In this document: positions 17,616-27,247 of the stretch, piece after piece
Numbering within the stretch: position 1 is the first letter of the stretch
Layout: each line of letters starts with the position of its first letter
NCBI RefSeq assembly: GCF_013409255.1
Contig: NZ_JACCAS010000001.1
Coordinates: 2,480,001-2,544,000, forward strand
Direction of reading: 5' to 3'
Source: Paraburkholderia bryophila
GTDB taxonomy: Bacteria; Pseudomonadota; Gammaproteobacteria; Burkholderiales; Burkholderiaceae
Length of the DNA: 64,000 nucleotides
The notes under the pieces: model-generated
The model's database searches: none
What the model saw: the letters and a program-made list of their open reading frames with translations, nothing else
Told to the model about the DNA's origin: nothing
Translations under genes and position numbers: made by a program

Positions 17616-18260
17616 TTAACGCCACGCGTCGACAATAATCCGCTTGAGGACGTGCAGCTTGCGATGCAGAAAGTGTTCCGCCCCCGGAATCACGACGACC
17701 GGCAATTCCTGCGGCCGCGCCCAGTCGTAAACCGATTGAATGGGCACCGTGTCGTCGGTCTCACCGTGAATCACCAGCGTGTTCTCCGGCACCGGCGCCA
17801 CCTCCCAGCGGCTCGCCGCGGTACCGACGAAAACGATCCGCTCGATCGCCTGCTCTTCCTCGCGCAACTTCGCGGCCACGTGCGAAAGCACGAATGTGCC
17901 GAACGAAAAACCCGCGAGCACGAGGGGCAGATCGGCCTGCCCTGCTTCGGCGCGCATGTGATCCAGCACGGCGCGCAGATCGTCGCGCTCGCCGATGCCG
18001 GCGTCATGTTCGCCTTGCGTCTCGCCGACACCACGGAAATTCGAGCGGTACGTCACGTAGTTCAACTGCACGAGCGTGCGGGCGAGCGTCTGCGCGACCT
18101 TGTTGTCCATCGTGCCGCCGAACAGCGGATGCGGATGCGCGACCAGCGCGATGCCCCGTGGCGCGACACCGTTCTCGCGCATCTCGTCGGGCAGATCCAA
18201 TGCGACCTCGATCTTGCCGACCGGGCCGTCGATCAGATATTTTTTCGTGTGTACGTTCAT
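17616..18260 (-). CDS. alpha/beta hydrolase, dienelactone-hydrolase-like
   Basis: 214-aa cytoplasmic alpha/beta hydrolase of the small family typified by YfbB-like or COG2945 proteins. An early AHPHPLFGGTMDNKV is the oxyanion-region signature of COG2945. The nucleophile elbow is AGFSFGTFVLS, the acid lies in IHGETDDTVPIQSV and the catalytic histidine in IPGAEHFLHRKL. It is followed 8 bases upstream in the same direction by the ferredoxin-like gene, so the two are probably cotranscribed. Substrate unknown. Confidence 0.85.
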   Translation of the reverse strand: MNVHTKKYLIDGPVGKIEVALDLPDEMRENGVAPRGIALVAHPHPLFGGTMDNKVAQTLARTLVQLNYVTYRSNFRGVGETQGEHDAGIGERDDLRAVLDHMRAEAGQADLPLVLAGFSFGTFVLSHVAAKLREEEQAIERIVFVGTAASRWEVAPVPENTLVIHGETDDTVPIQSVYDWARPQELPVVVIPGAEHFLHRKLHVLKRIIVDAWR

Positions 18261-18268
18261 GGCGATGC

Positions 18269-18592
18269 TTATTGATCGATTTTCAGACGCTCGACAACCT
18301 TGCCGTTCACCAGGTGCGAATCGACGATTTCGTCGATGTCGCTCTCATCCACATACGTGTACCAGACGCCTTCCGGATACACGACGAGCGCCGGTCCGAG
18401 TTCGCAACGCTCGAGGCAACCGGCCTTGTTGATGCGCACCTGGCCGGGGCCCGCGAGGCCGAGTTGCTTCACGCGTTTTTTCGCATGCTCCTGCATGGCT
18501 TGCGCGTTGCAGTTCGCGCAGCTCGGACGCTCCGCGCCGGGATCGCGCTGATTGAGACAGAAGAAGACGTGGTATTTGTAGAAGGAGTCCAT
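18269..18592 (-). CDS. (2Fe-2S) thioredoxin-like ferredoxin domain protein
   Basis: 107-aa protein with the thioredoxin-fold 2Fe-2S pattern: FFCLNQRDPGAERPSCANCNAQ supplies early cysteines and LERCELGPALVVYPEGVWY the later ones, so the cluster ligands are C(x10-12)C and C(x3-4) as in Shethna-type ferredoxins. The tail VDESDIDEIVDSHLVNGKVV is typical of the family. Likely an electron carrier; partner unknown. Cotranscription with the hydrolase is suggested by the 8-base gap. Confidence 0.87.
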   Translation of the reverse strand: MDSFYKYHVFFCLNQRDPGAERPSCANCNAQAMQEHAKKRVKQLGLAGPGQVRINKAGCLERCELGPALVVYPEGVWYTYVDESDIDEIVDSHLVNGKVVERLKIDQ

Positions 18593-18719
18593 GATGTCCG
18601 GGGACGAAACTGTAAGAGTGGGGAATGGCGTTGTAAGCGCGCTAGCGCGCCGGTTTGTGCGATCGATTATAGCGACCGAGGCCGGTGGTCGCAGACGCTG
18701 AGGGCGTGGCGGCGGCGCC

Positions 18720-19877
18720 TCACACCCGCTTCACGCGCCGCTTGAGCCACGCCTGCTCGACGACGAACGCGAGCCACACCAGCGCCGCATACGGCCAGCT
18801 CCACGCCAGCCAATGCGCCAGACCGTTGAAGTGCAGATAACGCCCTTGCCGCCAATCAGCGAGCACGACGTCGAAGTACGGATTCACCGGCAGCAGATTG
18901 ACGAGCACCAGTGAAACGATCAACGCGCCAGCCGCGAGCGCCGCACGCGATCGGCGCCGCAGGCGCAAAGCCAGCAGCGCCAACGCCGCGCCACCCACGA
19001 GCCCCACGAGCGCGCCCGGCGTCGCCCAATTGAATGCAAGCCCCGACTGCGATTGCAGAAATGTCGCGCCGACCTTCACGCACAACGTCGCGACGACAAA
19101 CACCAACAGCAGACGCACCAGCGGCGCATGCCGACGCACCGGCAGCGACGCCAGCGCGAGCGCGGCAAACAGGTTGAGCGCGGCGATCAGCGCTTCCCAG
19201 GTATCGTCGGGCAACTTCGCCGCGAGCAACGCGGGCCATGCGCCGACGTGCCAGGCGGACGGCGCCCAGGCGAGCAACGCATCCTGCGTCGTCGAATCGA
19301 AACGCAGCCACAGCGTACGCGGCCAGTTGCCGAGACCGAACAGCCGCGGCGCGGGATACATGGTCGCGAACGGCCACGTCGCGACGAGGCAGACGAGCGC
19401 CGCGCTATCGCGCTCGAACCACAGCAGACGCAAGCGCCTCAACAAGCCGCGATCGAGCAGCGCGCCGGTGGCGGGCGACATGATCGCCGCGCCGAGCAGC
19501 GCGCCGAGCGCATTGGCGGCCAGATCGAGATTGGACGCGACGCGCGTCGGCAGATAGGTCTGCACGGCTTCCATCGTGCCCGACAGCAAGCCGCCGAGCA
19601 CGAACGCCAGCGCCACGGCCAGCGTGCCGCGCCGGCGCGGATAGACCGCCAGCACCACCAGCGCGCCGAACGGCATATAGCCGAGCACGTTCGTGACGAC
19701 GTCGAACGCCGTCAGGTACTGCGGCATAGGATCGAACAGATAGGCAAACGGAGCGAGGCCGAGCGAACGCCAGCCGGAAAACGGATACCACGAACCGTAC
19801 ACGATCAGCGCGGCATACAGCACCAACGCCTGCCGGGCGAGCGCCGACGGACGGCGCTGCCAGGGTTTTACGCTCAT
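18720..19877 (-). CDS. VanZ-family membrane protein
   Basis: Integral membrane protein of 385 aa. The N-terminal third shows the VanZ pattern (LVLYAALIVYGSWYPFSGWR; FDVVTNVLGYMPFGALVVLA; GGLLSGTMEAVQTYLPTRVASNLDLAANALGA, quoted in parts). The remainder adds several membrane spans and is longer than minimal VanZ proteins (about 120-160 aa). It lies 31 bases after the lipoprotein gene of the Mla-like operon and may be its last member. VanZ proteins are linked to glycopeptide resistance in Gram-positives; that role should not be assumed here. Confidence 0.82.
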   Translation of the reverse strand: MSVKPWQRRPSALARQALVLYAALIVYGSWYPFSGWRSLGLAPFAYLFDPMPQYLTAFDVVTNVLGYMPFGALVVLAVYPRRRGTLAVALAFVLGGLLSGTMEAVQTYLPTRVASNLDLAANALGALLGAAIMSPATGALLDRGLLRRLRLLWFERDSAALVCLVATWPFATMYPAPRLFGLGNWPRTLWLRFDSTTQDALLAWAPSAWHVGAWPALLAAKLPDDTWEALIAALNLFAALALASLPVRRHAPLVRLLLVFVVATLCVKVGATFLQSQSGLAFNWATPGALVGLVGGAALALLALRLRRRSRAALAAGALIVSLVLVNLLPVNPYFDVVLADWRQGRYLHFNGLAHWLAWSWPYAALVWLAFVVEQAWLKRRVKRV

Positions 19878-19908
19878 GCAGCGCTCCGTCGCGCGCGCTG
19901 CATGCGGA

Positions 19909-20535
19909 TCACTGCGCGGCGACCAGCGCCTGCACGCCGAGCCACGCGCCGATCTGCGAGACCAGGTCGTCGCTGGCGACGGCGAGCGCCTGCGCGCCGC
20001 CGGCGGCGTCCGCCGAGCTGGACGGCGCCCGCGCGATAAACGTGCGCTGGCCGATCACCTTGCCGCTTTGGGTCAACGTGACGCGCGCGGTCACGGCCGC
20101 GTGACTTTCGGACTGGCTATCGAAGACCTGCTCGAACTCGCTCAGATCGACCTTCAGCACCGGTGCGGCGACGCCGTCGGCGCCCGTTAGCACGGTGCCG
20201 CGCGAACTGAGCGCGCCGCGCAGGCGTTGCGTCAACAATTGCGCGGGCGTCATGGTCCAGTGGCTGTTCGCGTAGGACGCGGTCTGTTGCGCGTCGGCGT
20301 AGCTGAGGCGGTAGATCAGCTTGTCGGACTCGAGCATGTCGGGCGCGCTCACTTCGAGCACCTTCACGGCCGGCGACGCGCCGGCCGACGCTGCCGGATT
20401 CGGCGGCCCGAAGTCGTAGCGAATGTCGGCGAGCGCCGCCGGATTTCCGGCGCAGCCCGCGGCTAGCACGCCGAACGCGAGCAACACCGCCAACGCGGCG
20501 CTCGAGGACAACAATCGGTGGGTCAAGCGTGACAT
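19909..20535 (-). CDS. ABC-type transport auxiliary lipoprotein (PqiC/MlaD-associated)
   Basis: 208-aa outer-membrane-type lipoprotein with a signal peptide and lipobox LAAGC (residues about 25-29). The mature domain has the ABC-trans-aux pattern: DIRYDFGPP, VLEVSAPDMLESDKLIYRLSY, SHWTMTPAQLLTQRLRGAL. PqiC-like lipoproteins sit at the outer membrane end of MCE tunnels. It is 38 bases downstream of the MCE-domain gene in the same operon. Confidence 0.9.
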   Translation of the reverse strand: MSRLTHRLLSSSAALAVLLAFGVLAAGCAGNPAALADIRYDFGPPNPAASAGASPAVKVLEVSAPDMLESDKLIYRLSYADAQQTASYANSHWTMTPAQLLTQRLRGALSSRGTVLTGADGVAAPVLKVDLSEFEQVFDSQSESHAAVTARVTLTQSGKVIGQRTFIARAPSSSADAAGGAQALAVASDDLVSQIGAWLGVQALVAAQ

Positions 20536-20573
20536 GACAATCTTCCTTTCTTCAAACCTGCAAATTCATTGAT

Positions 20574-21560
20574 TCATTTCGCGGCCGCAGCGGCAGGCGC
20601 GGCGGCATGCCCGGCGGGCCACGTGAAACCGGCCTCGCCCGGACCCGGCGCCGCACGCGGCGAGCCGCCGAACAGCAAACCGCTCGGATTGGTGCTGAAC
20701 GTGTCGGCCGCGCGGTCCACCGAGCGGGCCGCGGAGCGCACGTCTTCGGCGAGCGAGTTGACGCGCGGCAAGGTGTCGTAACCGATCCGCGACGACAGTT
20801 CCTGCACCGAGCCGTTCATCTGCGTCAGCGCGTCGCCGGCCTGTTGGGCCGCCGTGCCAACCTTGTTGAGATTGGTTTCGAACGGGCCGTCCACGCGGTT
20901 CAGGCTGGTAATCAACTGATTGGTCGACGCCAGCGTGCGATTCAACTGGTCGATCGTGCCGGGCAGCTTGCCGGCGGCCGGCGCGAACTGCTGGGTCAGC
21001 GTGGCGACGCCGTCGGCGGCTTTCTGGATGCTGGCCGCGGTGCCGTGCAACTGCGCGACCATCTCCGGCGACAGCAAATTGTCGACGTCGTCCGTGACTT
21101 TTTCGAGTTTGCGCAACAGGATGTCGCCGCGTTGCTGCAGTTGATCGAGCAGGCCCGGACGCATCGGCAACTGAGCGACATCCTTCACCGACGACGGCAG
21201 CGGCGACGGATCGCGCCCGTTGTCATCCAACTGGATGAAAGCGATGCCGGTCACGCCCTGAAAACCCAAACTGCCGAAGGTCGAGCGGGTAATCGGCGCG
21301 TGCGTGTCGACCAGAATGCGGATCAGGATTTGCCCAGGATGGTCGCGGTCGAATTTGATCGACTGCACCTTGCCGACGTCGAGCCCGCGATAGCGCACCG
21401 CCGCGTCGGTATAGAGCCCCGTCACGTTAGTGCGCGCGATCAGATCGTACGGCACGCGCACGGAGCGGTCGACGTTGAACAAAAAAGCCGCGACTGCAAT
21501 GGCCGCCAGCAAGGCTACCGTGAAGAGCCCCGCCCAAAAGGCATGTGATTTGTTTTCCAT
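20574..21560 (-). CDS. MlaD-family MCE domain protein
   Basis: Periplasmic, membrane-anchored lipid-binding subunit, 328 aa. One N-terminal transmembrane helix (AFWAGLFTVALLAAIAVAAFLF) is followed by a single MCE domain (VPYDLIARTNVTGLYTDAAVRYRGLDVGKVQSI; GVTGIAFIQLDDNG). A long helical region with coiled-coil character runs from about residue 130 to 300. The C-terminus is alanine-rich. It works with the ATPase and MlaE-like permease encoded immediately upstream in phospholipid trafficking. Confidence 0.92.
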   Translation of the reverse strand: MENKSHAFWAGLFTVALLAAIAVAAFLFNVDRSVRVPYDLIARTNVTGLYTDAAVRYRGLDVGKVQSIKFDRDHPGQILIRILVDTHAPITRSTFGSLGFQGVTGIAFIQLDDNGRDPSPLPSSVKDVAQLPMRPGLLDQLQQRGDILLRKLEKVTDDVDNLLSPEMVAQLHGTAASIQKAADGVATLTQQFAPAAGKLPGTIDQLNRTLASTNQLITSLNRVDGPFETNLNKVGTAAQQAGDALTQMNGSVQELSSRIGYDTLPRVNSLAEDVRSAARSVDRAADTFSTNPSGLLFGGSPRAAPGPGEAGFTWPAGHAAAPAAAAAK

Positions 21561-21579
21561 TCTCAGGTTCCCTGGTTCT

Positions 21580-22458
21580 TCACAGCGGCAATTCGGACGA
21601 CGCCGACTCGAGCGCCGCGCGCGGCAACTTCGCGCGACGTTCGGGCGGCAGCGCCTGCAGCGCGCGACGTCCGCGCAGGCCGAGGAAATATTCGCGGATG
21701 AACGGATGATCGACGCCCGCCGCCTCTTCGACCGGCGCGGCGACCAGCACCGTGCGGTCCGCCAGCACGGCGACGCGGGTGGACAGCGCGATCATCGTGT
21801 CGAGATCGTGCGTGACCATCACCACCGTCAGCCCCAGCGCGCGATGCAGCGCGGAAATCAGTTCGACGAATTCATCGGACGCCTGCGGATCGAGCCCGGC
21901 GGTCGGTTCGTCGAGAAACAGCAGTTCGGGTTCGAGCGCGATCGCGCGGGCAATGCCGACCCGCTTGATCATGCCGCCCGACAGCGCCGACGGCATTTTC
22001 GACGCATGCTTGCACGGCAGCCCGACCATCTCGAGCTTGAGCATCACGATATCGCGCAGCAGGTCTTCGGGCACCTTGCCGAGTTCGCGCACCGGCTGCG
22101 CGATGTTGTCGAACACCGACAGCGACGAGAACAGCGCGCCGCGCTGGAACAGCATGCCGGAGCGGCTGCGCATCAGCAGCGCGGTTTCCGGCGAGATCGT
22201 CGCGAGGTCCTCGCCGAACAGCTTGATGGTGCCGGACGAGGGCTTCTCCAGCCCGAGAATCTGCCGCACCAGCGTGGTCTTGCCCGAACCTGAGCCGCCG
22301 ACGATCGACATGATCTCGCCGCGCTTCACATCCAGATTCAGATGCTGATGGACGATGTTGCGGCCATAGCGCTTGGTGATGTCGATCACCTCGATCACCG
22401 GCTCGGCGATCGACGGCGCAGGCTGGCCGCGTACGGCCTGGGAGAGTGGCGCGATCAT
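21580..22458 (-). CDS. MlaF-like ABC ATPase
   Basis: ATPase of an MCE-type lipid transporter, 292 aa. Walker A is GGSGSGKTTLV (near residue 55), signature LSGGMIKRVGIARAIAL, Walker B LLFLDEPTAGLDP and H-loop MVTHDLDTMIALSTRVAVL. The C-terminal extension after residue 245 (HPFIREYFLGLRGRRAL) resembles the MlaF tail. Its start overlaps the end of the permease gene by four bases. Probably energises transfer of phospholipid through the MlaE/MlaD complex. Confidence 0.92.
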   Translation of the reverse strand: MIAPLSQAVRGQPAPSIAEPVIEVIDITKRYGRNIVHQHLNLDVKRGEIMSIVGGSGSGKTTLVRQILGLEKPSSGTIKLFGEDLATISPETALLMRSRSGMLFQRGALFSSLSVFDNIAQPVRELGKVPEDLLRDIVMLKLEMVGLPCKHASKMPSALSGGMIKRVGIARAIALEPELLFLDEPTAGLDPQASDEFVELISALHRALGLTVVMVTHDLDTMIALSTRVAVLADRTVLVAAPVEEAAGVDHPFIREYFLGLRGRRALQALPPERRAKLPRAALESASSELPL

Positions 22459-23624
22459 CCGAGCCCCACGTTCTGGAAGAGAATCGCGAACACCGCGTCC
22501 GCGAGAATCACGATGGTGATCGAGGTCACCACCGAGGTCGTCGTGCCTTCGCCGAGACTCTGCGAATTCGCCTTGATCCGGAAGCCGAAGTGACAGCCCA
22601 CGATCGCGATCAGCATGCCGAACGCGACGCCCTTACCGAGCCCGATCCACAGATTGGCGACCGGCACCACGCCCGGCAACGCGCGCGCGAAATAGCTCAT
22701 GTCGATGCCGAGCACGATCTTGGCGGCCAGCGCGCCGCCGGTCAGCGCGATGATATTGGTCCACATGACGAGCAGCGGCATCGCCAGGCCGAGCGCGACC
22801 ACGCGCGGCAGGATCAGCCGCAGGCCGTGCGGAATGCCCATCACGCGCATGGCGTCGAGCTCCTCGGTCACGCGCATCACGCCGATCTGCGCGGTGATCG
22901 CCGACCCCGAACGGCCCGCCACCAGAATCGCCGACAGCACCGGCCCCAGTTCGCGAATCACCGACAAGCCGAGAATGTTGACGATGTACTGGTTCGCGCC
23001 GAACAGCCGCAGTTGCTGCGCGGACAGATAGCTCAGCACGATGCCGATCAGGAACGCCACCAGCGCGGTGATCGGCAACGCCCTCGCGCCGGCGTTATAG
23101 ACGTTCGCGGAAATTTCGGTCCACGGCGCGAGCTTCGGCTTGCGCAGGATCGCCAACAGATCGAGCACGACGCGCCCGAGCATGCCGACGCCGCCATACA
23201 GATGCTCAAAGAAGGAGAAGATCGACAGACCCAGCCGCGTGAACGGATCGAGCTTGACCACCGGCTCGGCCGTGTCGCGCACCGTGTCGAGCAACGCAAT
23301 GCGCTCGAAGATGTCGCGCTGCGTGTCGGTGAGCGTGGTGTCGGGCGGCATCTTGTGGCCCCACACGCGCCACAGCGCTTGGCCGCCGACGTGGTCCATC
23401 CGGTCGATGCGCGATAGATCCCACTCGTGGATGCCCTCGGCAACGAGCAGCGAGCGCAAAAGCGGGATCACATGGCCGGTCGCCCGGTCGCGGGCAAGCG
23501 CGAGCGCCGTCCACTGGCCCGAGAGCCGGACGATCTTGCCCTGGCGGCCGGCCGCGACTTCGAGGCCGGGCGGAGTGTCGTAGTTCAAGGATCGCGAGAA
23601 TCTGGTTATCGGATTAGGGGCCAT
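22455..23624 (-). CDS. MlaE-like permease with N-terminal STAS-like domain
   Basis: 389 aa from the ATG at 23624; the same frame continues open upstream but would run antisense through birA, so the shorter start is used. Residues 1-110 form a soluble STAS-like region (VRLSGQWTALALARDRATGHV; IDRMDHVGGQALWRVW). Residues about 130-385 form the MlaE permease domain with the signature VLIAGRSGSAITAQIGVMRVTEELDAM-like stretch and MGIPHGLRLILPRV. It is the first gene of the lipid transport operon and is divergent from birA. Confidence 0.92.
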   Translation of the reverse strand: MAPNPITRFSRSLNYDTPPGLEVAAGRQGKIVRLSGQWTALALARDRATGHVIPLLRSLLVAEGIHEWDLSRIDRMDHVGGQALWRVWGHKMPPDTTLTDTQRDIFERIALLDTVRDTAEPVVKLDPFTRLGLSIFSFFEHLYGGVGMLGRVVLDLLAILRKPKLAPWTEISANVYNAGARALPITALVAFLIGIVLSYLSAQQLRLFGANQYIVNILGLSVIRELGPVLSAILVAGRSGSAITAQIGVMRVTEELDAMRVMGIPHGLRLILPRVVALGLAMPLLVMWTNIIALTGGALAAKIVLGIDMSYFARALPGVVPVANLWIGLGKGVAFGMLIAIVGCHFGFRIKANSQSLGEGTTTSVVTSITIVILADAVFAILFQNVGLG

Positions 23625-23694
23625 TGTAACGAAGGCGCGGCCGATGGGACTTGCCGGCGGCCCCATTGGGTGCGCTGTCGCTACAATATGAGAC

Positions 23695-24597
23695 ATGAAC
23701 GCCTCCAAGACTCCCCCCCAAGCCGCCGCGACCGATTGGCGCATCGACCGCGAACGCGCCGTCGCGCTGTTCGGGCCGCACGCGCATGACTGGCCGATCG
23801 AAATCGTCGAGGAAACCGGCTCGACCAACGCCGACCTCATGACCCGCGTGAAGGCGCTGCCGCGTAGAAGCAACGCGCTACCGCGGCCGCTCGTCCGGGT
23901 CGCGTATCTGCAGACCGCCGGGCGCGGCCGGCGCGGCCGTCCGTGGTATGCGGAGCCGGGCAACGCGCTGCTGTTTTCGGTGGCGTGCGTGCTGCCGCGT
24001 CCGCTGGAAGAGCTCGCGGGTTTGAGCCTCGCGGTCGGCGTCGCGCTGGTCGACGGGCTGCGCTCGCTGCCGGTCGCCGGTCCCGGCCAGATCGCGCTGA
24101 AATGGCCGAACGATGTGCTGCTGGAAGGCGACAAGCTGGCCGGCATCCTGATCGAAACCGCATGGAGCACCGACTACGCCAGCGCAGTGGTGATCGGCAT
24201 CGGCACCAATGTGAAGGGCGCGGACGAACTCGCCGCCAAGGTCGGCGCGCTGAACGCCGACGTGCCGCCGCAGGCGCGCGGCACGGTGCCGACCGCGCTG
24301 CAGCGCGCGTTGCCCAACGCCAATCTCACCGACACGCTGGCCGCTGAATTGAACGCGCTCGAACCTGCGTTACAGCGCTTCGGCGCGGAAGGCTTCGCGC
24401 CGTTCCAGGCGCGCTGGAACGCGGTGCATGCGTACGCGGGACGCGAAGTCGTGCTGCTGGAACAGGGCCAGGAAGTGGCGCGCGGCACGGCGGCGGGCGT
24501 CGACGAGCGCGGCCAGTTGCTGCTCGACACCGCGACCGGCCGTCAAACGATTTCAACCGGCGACGTCTCGCTACGTCTGGCCGACGGTGCGGCATGA
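23695..24597 (+). CDS. birA: biotin--[acetyl-CoA-carboxylase] ligase
   Basis: Attaches biotin to acetyl-CoA carboxylase and other carboxylases. 300 aa; the catalytic core motif [19 protein letters not shown], the [19 protein letters not shown] block and the C-terminal SH3-like domain ([31 protein letters not shown]) are present. The N-terminal helix-turn-helix of E. coli BirA is absent, so this is a group I enzyme without repressor function. A TACAAT lies only eight bases before the ATG. It overlaps coaX by an ATGA junction. Confidence 0.95.
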   Translation: MNASKTPPQAAATDWRIDRERAVALFGPHAHDWPIEIVEETGSTNADLMTRVKALPRRSNALPRPLVRVAYLQTAGRGRRGRPWYAEPGNALLFSVACVLPRPLEELAGLSLAVGVALVDGLRSLPVAGPGQIALKWPNDVLLEGDKLAGILIETAWSTDYASAVVIGIGTNVKGADELAAKVGALNADVPPQARGTVPTALQRALPNANLTDTLAAELNALEPALQRFGAEGFAPFQARWNAVHAYAGREVVLLEQGQEVARGTAAGVDERGQLLLDTATGRQTISTGDVSLRLADGAA

Positions 24598-25409
24598 CGA
24601 GCGGTGCGCCGTCTCTGCTGATCGACGCGGGCAATAGCCGCATCAAGTGGACGCTGGTGGAACCGGACGGCGCGCCGATCGCGGCCGGCGCGTTGGCGCA
24701 TGACGGTGTGGATCAGCCGTCCTGGTCGAATCTGCCGACACCTGGTGGGGCATGGCTGTCGAATGTCGCGGGCGAAACGGTGGCCGCGCGGATCGCCGCG
24801 TTGCTCGATGCCCATTGGCCGGGTCTGCCGCTCACGACGATCCGCGCCTGCGCCACGCAATGCGGCGTGACCAATAGCTACACCACGCCGCACGCGCTCG
24901 GCAGCGATCGCTGGGCCGGCATGATCGGCGCGCACGCGGCGTTTCCCGGCGAACATCTGCTGATCGCGACGTTCGGCACGGCGACCACGCTGGAAGCGTT
25001 GCGCGCGGACGGCAGCTTTGTCGGCGGTCTGATCGCGCCGGGCTGGACGCTGATGATGCGCTCGCTCGGCGAGCACACCGCGCAGTTACCGACGCTCGAC
25101 GCCACCGCCGCACGCGGCCTGCTCGACGCCGCCGATAGCGCCGCAGCATCCCGCCGTGGCCCGTTCTTCGCGACGGACACGCCGCGCTCGCTATCCGCCG
25201 GCTGCACGCTGGCGCAGGCCGGCCTGATCGAGCGAATGTGGCGTGATTTGCAGGATGAATGGCAGGTGCCGGTGCGCCTCGTGGTCAGCGGCGGCGCCGT
25301 GGACGAAGTGGCGAGCGCGCTGAAAGTGCCGCATACTCGCCACGATTCGCTCGTGCTGTCCGGCCTCGCGCTGATAGCCGCCGAGCACGCGATGGCACGC
25401 GGCGTCTGA
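24594..25409 (+). CDS. coaX: type III pantothenate kinase
   Basis: First enzyme of coenzyme A synthesis, 271 aa. The ASKHA-fold phosphate 1 motif [15 protein letters not shown], the [16 protein letters not shown] block, [21 protein letters not shown] and the late [11 protein letters not shown] motif are visible. Its start overlaps the birA stop (ATGA). The birA-coaX pairing is standard in betaproteobacteria. Confidence 0.96.
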   Translation: MTSGAPSLLIDAGNSRIKWTLVEPDGAPIAAGALAHDGVDQPSWSNLPTPGGAWLSNVAGETVAARIAALLDAHWPGLPLTTIRACATQCGVTNSYTTPHALGSDRWAGMIGAHAAFPGEHLLIATFGTATTLEALRADGSFVGGLIAPGWTLMMRSLGEHTAQLPTLDATAARGLLDAADSAAASRRGPFFATDTPRSLSAGCTLAQAGLIERMWRDLQDEWQVPVRLVVSGGAVDEVASALKVPHTRHDSLVLSGLALIAAEHAMARGV

Positions 25410-25470
25410 CTGGCGGCCATCGGATCGGAATCACGACGGCTCAACACCTTCTGGACGGGGAAAACCAATA

Positions 25471-25710
25471 ATGCTGCGCTGGCTGATCGCCATCTTGTTT
25501 CTTGCCAACCTGCTGGCATTCGTCGCGGTGCGCGGTGTATTCGGCCCGACGCCCACGGCCGGCGGGCGCGAACCTAATCATCTGAATCGCCAGATTCATC
25601 AGGAATGGTTGAGGGTGCAACCGGTTACGGCCGCTGAGGCCGCCGATCAGGCGGTGGTGGGCGGCCCGGCGCCGGTGGCGCCGATCGCGGCGTCGGCGTT
25701 GCCGCAGTAG
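25471..25710 (+). CDS. hypothetical 79-aa protein with N-terminal membrane anchor
   Basis: One hydrophobic segment opens the protein (MLRWLIAILFLANLLAFVAV), followed by a hydrophilic stretch and an alanine/proline-rich C-terminus. It resembles the truncated front of SPOR-type proteins that often follow coaX in Burkholderiales, but no SPOR domain is present. It follows coaX by 61 bases with GGGGA before the ATG and converges on rfaE2 with three bases between stops. Confidence 0.7.
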   Translation: MLRWLIAILFLANLLAFVAVRGVFGPTPTAGGREPNHLNRQIHQEWLRVQPVTAAEAADQAVVGGPAPVAPIAASALPQ

Positions 25711-25713
25711 CCG

Positions 25714-26196
25714 TCAGCCCTGCGCGCGGACCTTCTTCAACAGCGCCGTGGTCGAGCGGTCGTGTTCGAACGGAATCGCCAGCGCTTTACCGCCCCACCC
25801 TCGTACGATGGCCGACTCCGGCAACACATCCATGTCGTAGTCGCCGCCTTTGACGAGCACGTCCGGCCGCAGCGCCGAAATCAGCTCGACCGGCGTCTTC
25901 TCGCCGAAGCACACCACGTAATCGACACTTTCCAGCGCTGCCAGCAACGCCATGCGGTCCGACTCGTTGTTGATCGGCCGGTCGTCGCCCTTGCCTAGCA
26001 TGCGGACCGACGCGTCGCTATTCACGCCGACGATCAGGCAAGCGCCGAGCGCCTTCGCATCGGCCAGATAAGTCACATGCCCGCGATGCAGGATGTCGAA
26101 CACGCCGTTGGTAAACACCACCGGCGCGTTGAGCGTGGGACGCAGCGTCGCGAGAGCCTCGCGCGTCAGCATCTTGCGTTCAAAAGTAGCAGCCAT
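25714..26196 (-). CDS. rfaE2: D-glycero-beta-D-manno-heptose 1-phosphate adenylyltransferase
   Basis: Makes ADP-heptose for LPS inner core. 160 aa from the ATG at 26196, matching stand-alone HldE C-domain/RfaE2 proteins. The nucleotidyltransferase signature FTNGVFDILHRGHVTYLADA with the HxGH motif (HRGH), VGVNSDASVRMLGKGDDRPI and LVKGGDYDMDVLPES are present. The kinase half is not here; in this lineage it is a separate gene elsewhere. Confidence 0.95.
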   Translation of the reverse strand: MAATFERKMLTREALATLRPTLNAPVVFTNGVFDILHRGHVTYLADAKALGACLIVGVNSDASVRMLGKGDDRPINNESDRMALLAALESVDYVVCFGEKTPVELISALRPDVLVKGGDYDMDVLPESAIVRGWGGKALAIPFEHDRSTTALLKKVRAQG

Positions 26197-26258
26197 GACG
26201 GAATCGGAAAGAGAATAAAGAAGTGCCGTCACGATACACGCTGGACGGCATGAAGCAA

Positions 26259-26292
26259 AACGGCCCGGCAAGCTCACGCTTGTCGGGCCGTT
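26259..26292 (-). terminator. intrinsic terminator after the ferritin-like gene
   Basis: 15-bp stem (with one G-U pair) and 4-base loop: arms AACGGCCCGGCAAGC and GCTTGTCGGGCCGTT. On the minus strand it is followed by TTTTGCTT. It lies 80 bases beyond the ferritin-like stop. Confidence 0.88.
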
Positions 26293-26374
26293 CCTGAAAC
26301 CGTAAAACCAGTTCGTGACGCGGGCTGTTAGCCCGGCGCGAACCCGCTGACGCGGATCATACGCCGAAGCGCCA

Positions 26375-27247
26375 TCAAGCCGGCTGTTCCGACGACTTCT
26401 GCTCTGCCTGCAGGCGCAGGACCACTTCCTTGCGGTAGCGGTTCAGTTCCTGCGCGGTGTTGAACGTGCGCTCGAACAGAATGGACAGGTTGTGCAGAAT
26501 CCGCTCCACGACCTTCTTTTCCCAGCCGTCGTCGAAACGGATCTGTTCATCGAGCCAGCGCTCGAGCCATTCCGGATCCGGCAGACGCGACTGAATCGTG
26601 TCGCGCGGGAACAGCGCCTGATTCACGTGCAGATTGGTGGGATGCAGCGGCTTTTCGGTGCGACGCGCCGACGCCATCAGCACGCCGATCTTCGCGAATG
26701 CAGCACGCGCGATGTCGCCCGTTTGCACCATCGCTTTCTTCATGTAGCGCAGGTAAGCGCCGCCATGGCGCGCTTCGTCGCGCGAAATGGTTTCGTAGAT
26801 CTGCTTGATCACCGGCTCGGTGTGCCATTCGGCCGCACGGCGATACCAGTGGTTCAGGCGGATTTCGCCGCAGAAGTGCAGCATCAGCGTTTCGAGCGGC
26901 GGCGCCGGATCGAATTCGAAGCGCACCGCGTGCAGCTCTTCTTCGGTCGGGCACAGCTCGGGCTTGAAGCGGCGCAGATATTCCATCAGCACCAGCGAAT
27001 GCTTCTGTTCTTCAAAGAACCACACGCTCATGAAGGCGGAGAAATCGCTGTCGTGATGGTTGTCACGCAGAAACATTTCCGTGGCGGGCAAGGCCGACCA
27101 TTCGGTGATCGCGTTCATCTTGATCGTCGCGGCCTGCTCGTCGGTCAATAGCGATGCATCGAACTTGTCCCAGGGAATGTCTTTCTCCATGTCCCATCGA
27201 ACGGATTCGAGCGATTTATAAAGTTCCGGATAAAGCATGGTGTTCAT
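26375..27247 (-). CDS. diiron ferritin-like protein (acyl-ACP desaturase-related)
   Basis: 290 aa from the ATG at 27247. It is a four-helix diiron protein: ITEWSALPATEMFLRD, FFEEQKHSLVLMEY (ExxH), LHFCGEIRLNHWYRRA and ISRDEARHGGAYLRY (ExxH) give two Glu/His ligand pairs in the order seen in ferritin-like oxygenases and acyl-ACP desaturases. There is no signal peptide. It is transcribed alone and has a terminator. The long upstream intergenic stretch with RNA-like hairpins may contain its control region. Substrate unknown. Confidence 0.8.
   Translation of the reverse strand: MNTMLYPELYKSLESVRWDMEKDIPWDKFDASLLTDEQAATIKMNAITEWSALPATEMFLRDNHHDSDFSAFMSVWFFEEQKHSLVLMEYLRRFKPELCPTEEELHAVRFEFDPAPPLETLMLHFCGEIRLNHWYRRAAEWHTEPVIKQIYETISRDEARHGGAYLRYMKKAMVQTGDIARAAFAKIGVLMASARRTEKPLHPTNLHVNQALFPRDTIQSRLPDPEWLERWLDEQIRFDDGWEKKVVERILHNLSILFERTFNTAQELNRYRKEVVLRLQAEQKSSEQPA

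Noticed and set aside
23625..24170. N-terminal extension of the MlaE-like gene into the birA region
   Set aside because: Frame is open but runs antisense through birA and lacks homology-like features; MAPNPIT start at 23624 fits the family.
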